From positions 1-46,610 of the forward strand of contig VBOR01000026.1 in the NCBI GenBank assembly GCA_005893165.1: a stretch of DNA of 46,610 nt. The letters run 5' to 3'. Of this stretch, positions 34,485-42,244 are shown piece by piece. The notes beneath the pieces were generated by a model, which saw nothing but the letters and a program-made list of their open reading frames with translations, was not told the origin of the DNA and ran no database searches. A program made the position numbers and the translations under genes. This DNA comes from Candidatus Eiseniibacteriota bacterium. Lineage in GTDB: Bacteria; Eisenbacteria; RBG-16-71-46; SZUA-252. Each line of letters opens with the position of its first letter. The stretch's first letter is position 1.

Positions 34485-35390
34485 ATGAAAAGCACGTCCC
34501 TGACCTCGATGGACGTCGTCCATCTGAGGAAGGTCACCGAGGCCATGGTCGCGCTCCCCACGCTTCCGCTCGTCGCCTCGAGGCTCCTCGAATCGATCGC
34601 CGATCCCGAAGCAGCCAGCTCGGAGGAGATCGGCGCGGTCATCGCGCTCGATCCCGCCCTTACCGCACGCACCCTCAAGCTGGCCAATTCCGACTTCTAT
34701 GGGTTCCCGCGCAAGGTGGGCACGGTGGATCTCGCCGTGGTCGTTTTGGGCCCGGACACGATCCGCGATCTGGTCCTGGGAGCCGCCGTGTTCCAGACCC
34801 TCGATCCCTCGTGGAAGACCCTCACCGGCCTCTGGAGCCATTCGCTCGCGTGCGGCGTGGCCGCCCGGGCGCTGGCCGACCGCATCCGCTACCGGCTCGA
34901 GTCGGAAGCCTTCGCTGCGGGAATGCTCCACGACATCGGCAAGGTCGCGCTCCGCCAGACCTACCCCGACCGCTTCGACGCCGCCGTGGCGCTGGTGCGC
35001 GAGCAGGGGATTTCCATGTCCGTGGCGGAACGCGGCGTTCTGGGCTCGGACCACGCCGAGGTGGGCGGTTGGCTCGCGGAGCGCTGGGGACTTCCCGGCG
35101 ATCTCGTCGAGGCCATCGCCTGCCACCACCGGCCCGAGCAGGCGCGGCTCAACACCGAGCTGACGTCGCTCGTACACATTGCCGACTGGCTCGCCGGGCG
35201 GACAGGAAACTCCTGGCCGCACGGAGGAATGCCGGGATCGGTATCGCAGTTCGCCTGGGAGTGCGTCGAGGTGGAGGAGGAGGATCGCGAGCCCTTGCTC
35301 GAGGATCTCGTCCCCTTCATCCAGCGCGCCGTGCGGCAGGAGCAGGAGCTCTTCCGCCACTTCCGCGATCCGCAGGAGGAAGGGAAATGA
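34485..35390 (+). CDS. HDOD domain signalling protein
   Basis: 301 residues. HDOD domain from LPTLPLVASRLLESIADPEAASSEEIGAVIALDPALTARTLKLANS to the HD region. The HD dyad is kept in FAAGMLHDIGKVALRQ, and CHHRPEQA near the end is also family-like. HDOD proteins are signalling hubs linked to chemotaxis, c-di-GMP and stress. The gene lies four bases behind fliA in the same unit. Intact His/Asp residues could allow metal-dependent activity, although most HDOD domains are non-catalytic. Confidence 0.85.
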   Translation: MKSTSLTSMDVVHLRKVTEAMVALPTLPLVASRLLESIADPEAASSEEIGAVIALDPALTARTLKLANSDFYGFPRKVGTVDLAVVVLGPDTIRDLVLGAAVFQTLDPSWKTLTGLWSHSLACGVAARALADRIRYRLESEAFAAGMLHDIGKVALRQTYPDRFDAAVALVREQGISMSVAERGVLGSDHAEVGGWLAERWGLPGDLVEAIACHHRPEQARLNTELTSLVHIADWLAGRTGNSWPHGGMPGSVSQFAWECVEVEEEDREPLLEDLVPFIQRAVRQEQELFRHFRDPQEEGK

Positions 35391-35734
35391 CGGTAGCAGC
35401 GGCGAAACACAAGGAGCGTGCTTTCGAGATCCGCGTGCGTTTCGAGCCGGGACTGGGAGTGGCACTCTACGCGTCGCTCAAGCAGGGAGAGGTGGCGCCG
35501 CTCACGGTGGCGCGAACGCTGGGAAGGGGACGCACGCTGCTCCGCTACCACGGCTACACGCTCATGACGCACGGAGCGCCTGAATGGAAGCCCGGGGAGA
35601 CCTTCCCCGTGTACGTGAAGCAGCTGGGTCCTCCGCTCGTGCTCGCGCGGGTGAAGGACCGCACGCTGGACGGGACGTCGGTGACCACGGTGGATTCCGC
35701 GGTCGTGCCAGGAGGCGAACATGAAGCAGCGTAA
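35387..35734 (+). CDS. Small beta-rich protein in the motility unit
   Basis: 115 residues. ATG at 35387 overlaps the HDOD stop in ATGA, with AGGAGGAAGGG just before it. The product EIRVRFEPGLGVALYASLKQGE ... RTLLRYHGYTLMTHGAPEWKPGETFPVYVKQLGPPLVLARV is beta-rich and weakly resembles the barrel segment seen in FliK-like proteins (a short inner strand, a Gly turn, then xPGxxxxVxVxxxxPxxxL). No firm family. It overlaps the next start by 14 bases. Confidence 0.6.
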   Translation: MTVAAAKHKERAFEIRVRFEPGLGVALYASLKQGEVAPLTVARTLGRGRTLLRYHGYTLMTHGAPEWKPGETFPVYVKQLGPPLVLARVKDRTLDGTSVTTVDSAVVPGGEHEAA

Positions 35735-36971
35735 TGGAGCAGGGAGCAAGCGTCTCGTCGAGGCGACCCACCGGTTCATCCGTTCCGAGCAGAAGCTTCT
35801 CGAGGTTCTGTTCAGCCGCCGCATTCTCCGGAAAGGGGACTGCGAGCACTTCGCGAAGGATCTCGATCTTTCCGCGTCCAAGAAGCGCTCCTCGGACGTC
35901 TTCGGGAGCGCCATCGCCATCAACAAGAAGCTCATGGGCGTCCTCGGGAGCTCGAAGTCCGGAGCGCGTGGCGTGAAGGCCTCCGCGATCGACGTTCTCC
36001 ATGAGATGAGCCGCGTCGTGCAGACGGTGGAGGATCCCTCCGAGGCGCTCCGGCAGATGCTGGTGCGGATGCGCGAGGGGATTCCGTTCGAGAACGCGAC
36101 GCTGTTCGTGACCGATCGCGCCACGGGGAAGCTCGCGCCGGTCGCGACCGTGGGCGAGCCGATCGATCTCATCGGACACGTGAAGTTCGAGCGCGGGAGG
36201 GGATTCTCCTCCTGGGTCGCGCAGCAGCGGAAGCCGGTGCTCCTGAACGACCTTCACCGCGAGGGCGGAACGGGGGCGCCTTCCGTGCGCTCCTTCCTGT
36301 CGGTGCCGATCGTGCTTCAGGGGGAATCGATGGGGGTGATCAACCTCAGCCACTCGCGCCCCGAGGCGTTCGACGAGGAGAGCCAGAAGCTCCTCTCGCT
36401 CATGGGACACCAGATCGCAGGGATCGTGAACCGGGTCATCCTGCGCCGCGAGATGGAGCGTCTTGCGATCATGGACGACGTGACGGCGCTCTACAACAAG
36501 CGACATTTCGACAAGAGCCTCGAGGCCGAGATCGAGAAGGCGAAGCGGTACGGCCACAAGCTCTCGGTCATGGTGCTCGACATCGATAATTTCAAGGCGC
36601 TGAGCGAGCGCCACGGACAGCCGGTCGGAAACGAGGTGCTCTGCGATTTCGGGAAGCTCCTGAAGAAGTTCGCGCGCGGCACGGACTGCGTGGCGCGCTA
36701 CTCCGGCGAGGAATTCATGATCCTGCTTCCGCACACGGACGCTCCCGAAGCGCGCATCGCCGCGGCCCGCCTGCGCACGGTGGTCGAGGCGCATTCGTTC
36801 CCGCGCCGGAAGCGGATCACCGTGAGCGTGGGGATCGCGACCTTCCCCGCGGACGCCAACGACCCGGTCGCGCTCCTGGTCCGGGCCGATCAATCGCTCT
36901 ATCAGTCACGGCACGCGCCGCCGAAGCCGCAGCCGGCGCCCGCATTCGACGCGGAGAGCACGATCAACTGA
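35721..36971 (+). CDS. GAF-GGDEF protein, probable diguanylate cyclase
   Basis: 416 residues. A helical N-terminus of about 95 residues, a GAF domain (VVQTVEDPSEALRQMLVRMREGIPFENATLF ... RSFLSVPIVLQGESMGVINLSH) and a GGDEF domain (DDVTALYNKRHFDKSLEAEI ... DIDNFKALSERHGQPVGNEVL). The signature is SGEEF rather than GGDEF or GGEEF, and GH in the second loop is QP. The I-site RGTD is five residues before it, so product inhibition is possible. Ser at the first position is tolerated in some active enzymes; activity is likely but not certain. AGGAGGCG precedes the ATG. It is the sixth gene of the flhG-led unit. Confidence 0.85.
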   Translation: MKQRNGAGSKRLVEATHRFIRSEQKLLEVLFSRRILRKGDCEHFAKDLDLSASKKRSSDVFGSAIAINKKLMGVLGSSKSGARGVKASAIDVLHEMSRVVQTVEDPSEALRQMLVRMREGIPFENATLFVTDRATGKLAPVATVGEPIDLIGHVKFERGRGFSSWVAQQRKPVLLNDLHREGGTGAPSVRSFLSVPIVLQGESMGVINLSHSRPEAFDEESQKLLSLMGHQIAGIVNRVILRREMERLAIMDDVTALYNKRHFDKSLEAEIEKAKRYGHKLSVMVLDIDNFKALSERHGQPVGNEVLCDFGKLLKKFARGTDCVARYSGEEFMILLPHTDAPEARIAAARLRTVVEAHSFPRRKRITVSVGIATFPADANDPVALLVRADQSLYQSRHAPPKPQPAPAFDAESTIN

Positions 36972-37001
36972 GGTCCCAGGAACGGGGCCGAGCTCAAGCT
37001 C

Positions 37002-38921
37002 ATGACCAAGAAGCCAGCGCCATCCAAGGGACGGGAAGCGTCCGCCGCCACGAAGGCTGAGACGGAGAAGACCGCCTCCGCCGGAAGGTCGTCGGCGTCG
37101 GATCCGGCTGCCCACGCCGGAGCGGGGAAGCCCCTTCCCCCGGGCCCGGCACCGGCTCCGGTGGCGGCTCCGTCCGGGGCGGCCGCGGCGGTGCTGTCCG
37201 AAGCGCCCCGTCCTCAGCCCCGGATCCTCGTCGTGGACGACGAGCCCCACGTGGTCCAGATCTTCCAGGATCTCCTGGCGCAGCGAGGCTACGAGGTCGT
37301 GTCCAGCACGAACGGCGACGACGCGATTCTCAAGGTCACGAACGAGAGCTTCGACCTCGTGCTCACCGACATCAACCTCCCGGGCGTGGACGGGCTGGAG
37401 GTCGTGCGCGCGGCCAAGGCCGCCGACAAGGACACGTGCGTCATCCTGATCACCGGCTACGCGTCCACGACGACCGCCATCGATGCGCTCCGGCAGGGCG
37501 CCTACGACTACATCACGAAGCCCTTCGACCTCTGGGAGACCGCGAAGGCGATCGACCGTGGCCTCGAGAGTCGCTTCCTCGTCATCGAGAACCGCCGGCT
37601 GGTCGAGAGCCTCGAGAAGGCGAACCTCGAGCTCCATCACCACGAGCAGATCCTGAGCCGCATGGTGAAGGACGCCACGCAGCGGATCACCGCCCTCTAC
37701 GAATCGGGCAAGGAGATCAGCACCAGCTTGAGCCGCCAGGCCACCCTGGACGTCATCGTGAACCAGGTCGCGAAGCTCGCGGGAGCCGAGTCCAGCCTCG
37801 TGTTCCTGTACGACACGGACGCCGGGCAGTACGTGGCCGAGGCGGGCGCGGGGGCGCCCCAGGAGGGCCTGAAGGAGTACCGGTTCGGCGTCGGCGAGGG
37901 GCTCCACGGGCAGGCGGTGCGCAACATGTCCCCCGTCCGAAGCGCCGCCATCGCCGAGACGATCGGGATCGAGCCCTTCCTCTCGGAGCTGGGAGTCAGG
38001 TCGGCGCTGATCGTGCCGTTGCTCACGAACGAAGGCGTCCTGGGAACCATCACGGCGTTGCGGCGGAGCGGCCGCGGGTTCACGCCCGACGACCAGGAGC
38101 AGCTCTCGATGTTCGCGAGCCAGGCATCGATCGCGCTCACGAACGCCATCCTCTACGAGCGGACGAAGGAGCTGGACCGCATGAAATCGGAGTTCGTGGC
38201 GGTCGTGTCGCATGAGGTGCGGACGCCGCTGACTTCGATCAAGGGGTCCCTGGAGCTCCTCGGTGACGAGCGCTTCCACGTGCTGCCGCCGCCGCAGAAG
38301 GAGCTTCTGAGCATCTGCCAGGCGAACACCGAGCGGCTGATCAGCCTCATCAACGACATCCTGGATTTCTCGAAGCTCGAGTCCTCGAAGCTGTCGCTGA
38401 ACTTCGAGACCTTCGACGTTGGAAGGGTCGTGCCCGAGGCGGTGGACCATATCCGGAACCTCGCCGCGATGCGCGGGATCACGATCGACGTCCACATCGA
38501 GGGCACGGCAGGGAGCGTGGAGGCCGATCCGATGCGCGTGGCGCAGGTGATCACGAACCTGCTCGGCAATGCGATCAAGTTCTCGCCCGAGAAGGGCAAG
38601 ATCGAGGTCTGGGCGCGCGGGACCGAGGAAGACGTGACGGTGGACATCAGAGATTTCGGGAGGGGGATCTCCCAGCGCGACCTGAGCCGCCTGTTCCAGA
38701 GGTTCGCCCAGCTGGACTCCTCCACGACGAGGAAGGCGGGGGGTACGGGGCTGGGCCTGGTCATCTCCAAGGGGATCGTGGAGCAGCACGGCGGGAGGAT
38801 CTGGGTGGAGTCCACGATGGGGATGGGCTCGACCTTCTCCTTCTCCCTGCCTCGCCGCCGGGCCGCGGGCCTGAGCGCCGAGGAGTTTGCGGATGGTGTA
38901 GGAGGGGAGCACACGCAGTAG
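37002..38921 (+). CDS. Receiver-GAF-histidine kinase hybrid
   Basis: 639 residues. A Lys/Ala/Pro-rich N-terminus of about 70 residues. Receiver domain: ILVVDDEPHVVQIFQDLLAQRGYEV, phospho-Asp in LVLTDINLPGVDG, Lys in DYITKPFDL. A helical linker leads to a GAF domain (ATLDVIVNQVAKLAGAESSLVFLYD ... ALIVPLLTNEGVLGTITALRRSG). HisKA has the H box FVAVVSHEVRTPLTSIKGS, and HATPase_c has the N box NLLGNAIKFSPEKG, G1 DFGRGIS and G2 GTGLGLVIS. No membrane helix is present, so it is cytoplasmic. It is likely the last gene of the motility/signalling unit, 30 bases after the GGDEF gene. It receives phosphate from another kinase and passes it on; partners unknown. Confidence 0.9.
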   Translation: MTKKPAPSKGREASAATKAETEKTASAGRSSASDPAAHAGAGKPLPPGPAPAPVAAPSGAAAAVLSEAPRPQPRILVVDDEPHVVQIFQDLLAQRGYEVVSSTNGDDAILKVTNESFDLVLTDINLPGVDGLEVVRAAKAADKDTCVILITGYASTTTAIDALRQGAYDYITKPFDLWETAKAIDRGLESRFLVIENRRLVESLEKANLELHHHEQILSRMVKDATQRITALYESGKEISTSLSRQATLDVIVNQVAKLAGAESSLVFLYDTDAGQYVAEAGAGAPQEGLKEYRFGVGEGLHGQAVRNMSPVRSAAIAETIGIEPFLSELGVRSALIVPLLTNEGVLGTITALRRSGRGFTPDDQEQLSMFASQASIALTNAILYERTKELDRMKSEFVAVVSHEVRTPLTSIKGSLELLGDERFHVLPPPQKELLSICQANTERLISLINDILDFSKLESSKLSLNFETFDVGRVVPEAVDHIRNLAAMRGITIDVHIEGTAGSVEADPMRVAQVITNLLGNAIKFSPEKGKIEVWARGTEEDVTVDIRDFGRGISQRDLSRLFQRFAQLDSSTTRKAGGTGLGLVISKGIVEQHGGRIWVESTMGMGSTFSFSLPRRRAAGLSAEEFADGVGGEHTQ

Positions 38922-38964
38922 CCCACCGCTTCTGAACCGCGCAGGAGCGCCCCTATCACCCAAT

Positions 38965-39024
38965 CGTCTCTGACGCGTCTCTTCCAGCGTCTCATGAGAG
39001 TCTCACCAGAATCCCTCTTAGAAT
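38965..39024 (+). promoter_or_regulatory. Phased GTCTC direct repeats with a TAGAAT -10 box
   Basis: CGTCTC occurs at 38965, 38976 and 38988, and AGTCTC at 38999, i.e. steps of 11, 12 and 11 bp, on the same face of the helix. TAGAAT follows at 39019-39024. No -35 consensus is visible; the last repeats cover its place. This layout is typical of promoters switched on by OmpR/SARP-type activators. A second possible promoter, TTGACC-N17-CATGAT (39030-39058), lies further on. The 349-bp gap 38922-39270 holds these sites, the hairpin at 39129-39204, and nothing else I can see. Confidence 0.5.
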
Positions 39025-39128
39025 ACCTATTGACCCCTCTTTCATCGCGCCACATGATCCCCCCGCGTCCCCGGAAGCTACACGCTCCGTTCGCCCCGTG
39101 AGCGTGTTGGGCGCAAGAAGCAAAACCA

Positions 39129-39204
39129 CGTAGCGGTCCCACCACTTCGGGCCGTTCAGTTCGCCACGTGAAATGGCATCGGCGAGCTACGGTCTTTTTT
39201 ATTT
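39129..39204 (+). terminator. Possible terminator or attenuator in the leader of the SARP-like gene
   Basis: CGTAGC (39129-39134) pairs with GCTACG (39186-39191), and inside it GTTCGCC (39159-39165) pairs with GGCGAGC (39181-39187) with one G-U pair; the two are alternatives because they share GC. TTTTTTATTT (39195-39204) follows. The T-run is the only strong one in this gap. It could stop read-through from the hybrid kinase gene or attenuate the repeat-controlled promoter. Confidence 0.35.
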
Positions 39205-39270
39205 CCCGTGTTCGCCTCTGCCATCGACGAAGGGCGCGTGGGCATTCCCGCCCCACGGGGAGCGCGAAAC

Positions 39271-39937
39271 GTGAAACCAAGAATCGTGATCCGCCTCTTC
39301 GACAGGCTTTCGGTTCGCGGTGGGGATCAGGAGCTCCTGCAACGCTCCTCGAGAAACGCCAAGGAACTCTTCTGCTACCTGATCGTTGGTCGACGGTCCT
39401 CGGTTCCACGCGAGTCGCTCGCCGCTCTCATCGCTGGGAAACACTCAGTAAAGAAATCTAGACCGATCGATCGGAACCGAAGACGGTCGCTCCGTCGATA
39501 CAAAGGGTCTCCGTGACGCGTTGGAGGTCTATCGCGGAGGGCTTCTCCAGGGCTGGTACCAGGAATGGTGCCTCGAGGAACGCGAGCGCCTTCGTCAGCT
39601 GTATCTCAGGGCCCTCGACGCCTTGATCTCCGATTGCGAGTTCAACCACGAAGTGAGCGCAGGGGTTGCCTACGCGGGACAAGCGCTTCACGCGGATCCC
39701 GCCCGCGAGTGTACCCATCGCGCCTTGATGCGCCTCTACTGTCTCGCCGGCGATCGAGCGTCGGCCATCCATCAGTACGAGCGATGCAAGGAAGCGCTCC
39801 GAGAGGAGCTCGATGTGGAGCCGGATGGCGAAACCCGGGCCTTGGAACGGGAGATCCGCGCGGGGAAGCATCCGGTAGCACCTGCAGTGCGACCCCCAGT
39901 ACCCAAATGGGGATCCCCCCGCCGCAACAAGTTTTGA
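39271..39937 (+). pseudogene. Broken SARP-type regulator (OmpR-like DNA-binding plus BTAD domain)
   Basis: GTG at 39271, with GGGGAG upstream, starts KPRIVIRLFDRLSVRGGDQELLQRSSRNAKELFCYLIVGRRSSVPRESLAALI, the wing-helix N-terminus seen in AfsR/SARP and LuxR-BTAD regulators. After about 39435 the frame continues in unrelated residues (KKSRPIDRNRRRSL) and stops at 39516. The BTAD domain resumes in another frame from about 39476: EDGRSVDTKGLRDALEVYRGGLLQGWYQEWCLEERERLRQLYLRALDALI, with further TPR-like helices ALHADPARECTHRALMRLYCLAGDRASAIHQYERC, ending at 39937. About 60 residues that normally link the two are missing, so it is not a simple one-base shift. The gene is probably inactive as written. 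The repeats at 38965-39004 look like the type of site such regulators bind. Confidence 0.62.
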
Positions 39938-40006
39938 TGCGGCGCTGACCGGGGGCGAACGGAGCGCCATTGACTCCTCCCCCCCGCGCATACGACAGTC
40001 CCGCCC

Positions 40007-41110
40007 GTGAAGACCGTCCTCAGTGTCTTCGGGACCCGCCCGGAGGCCATCAAGATGGCCCCGGTCCTAAAGCTCCTTGCCCAGGAGAAATCCCTTCGCT
40101 CGCTCGTCTGCGTCACGGCGCAGCACCGCGAGATGCTGGACCAGGTCCTGGGACTTTTCTCCATCAAGCCCGACCAGGACCTCGACCTCATGCGTCCGGG
40201 ACAGACCCTGGGCGAGATCACCACGCGCGCGCTCACCCAGCTCGGGCCCTATCTCGAGAAGACCAAACCGGACCTCCTGCTCGTGCAGGGGGACACCACG
40301 ACGACGATGGTCGCCTCGCTCGCGGCCTTCTACGCACGCGTGCCCGTCGGTCACGTGGAGGCGGGCCTCCGCACCGGCGATCCCGATTATCCCTATCCCG
40401 AGGAGGTGAACCGCCGCATCACGTCGGTGCTCGCGCGGCATCACTTCGCGCCCACGCAGCGCGCACGGAACAACCTCCTCGCGGAAGGAGTGCCGGAATC
40501 GTCGATCCTCGTCACCGGCAACACGGTCATCGACGCGCTCCTCGAAGTGGTCGCGATCAAGCCCTCGCGCGCCCCCAAGCTTCCGCTCCGCGGCAAACGG
40601 CTCATCCTCATCACCGCCCATCGTCGTGAAAATTTCGGGGCACCCATGCTCGAGATCGCGGGCGCGATCCAGGATCTGGCGAAGCAATACGCGGACGTGG
40701 ATCTGGTCTATCCGGTCCACCCGAATCCCAACGTCGACAAGCCCATGCGGAAGGAGCTCTCCAAGGTCCCGGGCGTCCATTTGACGAAGCCGCTCGAGTA
40801 CAAGGAATTCGTGGACCTGATGGCGGAGGCGTATCTCATCCTCACTGACTCGGGCGGGATCCAGGAGGAGGCGCCCTCCCTGGGGAAGCCGGTCCTGGTG
40901 CTGCGCGATGAGACGGAACGTCCGGAGGCGGTCGAGGCAGGCACGGTCAAGCTGGTGGGGCCGCACCGGCGCGCGATTGTTTCCAAGGCGGGCGAGTTGC
41001 TAGACTCCAAGGAGGCCTACGCCGCCATGGCGCGCGCGGTGAATCCCTACGGGGATGGGAAGGCCGCGAGACGCATCGTGGATCGCATTCGTGAGGTTCT
41101 CGGGTCGTGA
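40007..41110 (+). CDS. wecB: UDP-N-acetylglucosamine 2-epimerase (non-hydrolysing)
   Basis: 367 residues, normal length. Converts UDP-GlcNAc to UDP-ManNAc for surface polysaccharides. GTG start gives VKTVLSVFGTRPEAIKMAPVLK, followed by CVTAQHREMLDQVLGLFSI, VQGDTTTTMVASLAAFY, GHVEAGLRTGDPDYPYPEEVNRRI, VLITAHRRENFGAPM-like sequence (ILITAHRRENFG) and LTDSGGIQEEAPSLGKPVLVLRDETERPEAVEAG, all diagnostic. No ribosome site is clear. A weak TTGACT box 32 bases upstream is not well spaced. It is the first gene of the polysaccharide region, in tandem with the haem-motif protein (GTGA overlap). Confidence 0.95.
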   Translation: MKTVLSVFGTRPEAIKMAPVLKLLAQEKSLRSLVCVTAQHREMLDQVLGLFSIKPDQDLDLMRPGQTLGEITTRALTQLGPYLEKTKPDLLLVQGDTTTTMVASLAAFYARVPVGHVEAGLRTGDPDYPYPEEVNRRITSVLARHHFAPTQRARNNLLAEGVPESSILVTGNTVIDALLEVVAIKPSRAPKLPLRGKRLILITAHRRENFGAPMLEIAGAIQDLAKQYADVDLVYPVHPNPNVDKPMRKELSKVPGVHLTKPLEYKEFVDLMAEAYLILTDSGGIQEEAPSLGKPVLVLRDETERPEAVEAGTVKLVGPHRRAIVSKAGELLDSKEAYAAMARAVNPYGDGKAARRIVDRIREVLGS

Positions 41111-41745
41111 ATCGGACGTTTGTTCTCCTCGGAATCGTGGCAGTGTCTGTCGCCGCATGGATCTACCTGGATCCACCCGCACCCCGCGAAGTCATGGCTT
41201 ATGAATTCCAACCCCCCGCTGCCAAGACGGGCGCGCCTGCGGAAGGAACTTGCATTGATTGTCACGGGGGAAGCCTTCTGAACGAGGCGGGCGGCAGCGT
41301 TTCCATAGGCGGGATACCCAACTCCTACGTTCCCACCCAGACCTACACGATTACGGTCACCGTTCGCCATCCCACTCAGCACCGGTGGGGTTTCGAGCTC
41401 GTGCCGCTCACGACGAACAACATGATGGCAGGGGTGTTCACGAACACGACCCTCTTCACTGATGTCCAGGTCCTCAATGGAAAGACCTACATGGGCCACA
41501 CCAACCAGAGGGGAGCGGAAGGAACGTTTCCGGCTCAACCCGACAGCGCGACGTGGACGTTCAGCTGGACGGCCCCCGGCGCGAGCGCAGGAACCGTGAC
41601 GTTCTATGCAGCAGGGAATGCGGCGAATAACAATAATCTGAACACCGGCGACAAGATCTACACGACTTCGATCAGCGCGACGGAAGGATCCATGACCGGG
41701 GTGGACGCGACCACGTGGGGGAAGATCAAGATGCTGTACCGCTGA
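41107..41745 (+). CDS. Choice-of-anchor V/Reeler-like secreted protein with CxxCH motif
   Basis: 212 residues. A hydrophobic N-terminal segment (FVLLGIVAVSVAAWIYL) acts as signal or anchor. C49-I-D-C52-H53 is a c-type haem motif in TGAPAEGTCIDCHGGS, followed by GGSVSIGGIPNSYVPTQTYTITVTVRHP and RWGFELVPL, then HTNQRGAEGTFPAQPDSATWTFSWTAPGASAGTVTFYAAGNAANNNN and GDKIYTTS, the signature of the choice-of-anchor V (Reeler-type) domain. It is therefore a possible haem-bearing secreted beta-sandwich protein. GTG at 41107 overlaps the wecB stop by four bases. Its 3' end overlaps the convergent phosphoesterase by 20 bases. Confidence 0.8.
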   Translation: MNRTFVLLGIVAVSVAAWIYLDPPAPREVMAYEFQPPAAKTGAPAEGTCIDCHGGSLLNEAGGSVSIGGIPNSYVPTQTYTITVTVRHPTQHRWGFELVPLTTNNMMAGVFTNTTLFTDVQVLNGKTYMGHTNQRGAEGTFPAQPDSATWTFSWTAPGASAGTVTFYAAGNAANNNNLNTGDKIYTTSISATEGSMTGVDATTWGKIKMLYR

Positions 41746-42244
41746 GCGCGAGCGGGACGATCTCCGCGTGCAGCTCTCCTGAGCGGAGTGTGAGTCGCGC
41801 CACCGAAGGCTTCAAATCGAACCGCCGCGGCCCTGCGCTCCCCGGGTTGAGATAGAGAACGCCGCCGAGCTTCTCGACAAGCGGCTTGTGGGAGTGGCCG
41901 AAGACCACCGCCGAATACCCCGCGGCCTTCGGGTCGAAACGCAGCGCCTCGCGAATATGGATCACGAAAATCTTCCGCCCACCGAACTCCACGGAAGCCG
42001 TCAGCGGAAGCTCTTCGATATCGACGTTGCCGCGGACGACCGTTACGGGAGCGATTCGCTCGAGCTGTTCGAGAACGCTGCCGGTGCCGACGTCGCCGGC
42101 GTGAATGATCCGGTCCACTCCGCGCAGGGCGTCCAACGCCTCGGGGCGCATCAGCCCGTGGGTATCGGAGATGACGCCGATCGCGCCGGCGCCCCCGCCC
42201 GCACCGGCGCCTCCGACCGAGCCGCCACCGCCTCGGCCTTTCAC
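41726..42244 (-). CDS. YfcE/MJ0936-type metallophosphoesterase
   Basis: 172 residues. A Gly-rich start (KGRGGGGSVGGAGAGGGAG) precedes the fold: GVISDTHG (metal ligands Asp, His), IIHAGDVG (Asp), VVRGNVD (Asn), and FGHSHKP (His-x-His). The usual HG pair of the fifth motif is HI (VIHIREALRF), a mild departure. Such enzymes hydrolyse phosphodiesters; the natural substrate is usually unknown. GTG at 42244 overlaps the upstream gene's stop in GTGA, supporting this start despite the Gly-rich leader. Confidence 0.85.
   Translation of the reverse strand: MKGRGGGGSVGGAGAGGGAGAIGVISDTHGLMRPEALDALRGVDRIIHAGDVGTGSVLEQLERIAPVTVVRGNVDIEELPLTASVEFGGRKIFVIHIREALRFDPKAAGYSAVVFGHSHKPLVEKLGGVLYLNPGSAGPRRFDLKPSVARLTLRSGELHAEIVPLALSGTAS

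Noticed and set aside
32357-34687. 776-codon open frame on the minus strand
   Set aside because: Covers flhG, a small gene and fliA in antisense and crosses a sigma-54 promoter; product is low-complexity shadow translation.
39970-39996. TTGACT with TACGAC as wecB promoter
   Set aside because: Spacer is only 15 bases and the -10 is poor; read-through from upstream is as likely.
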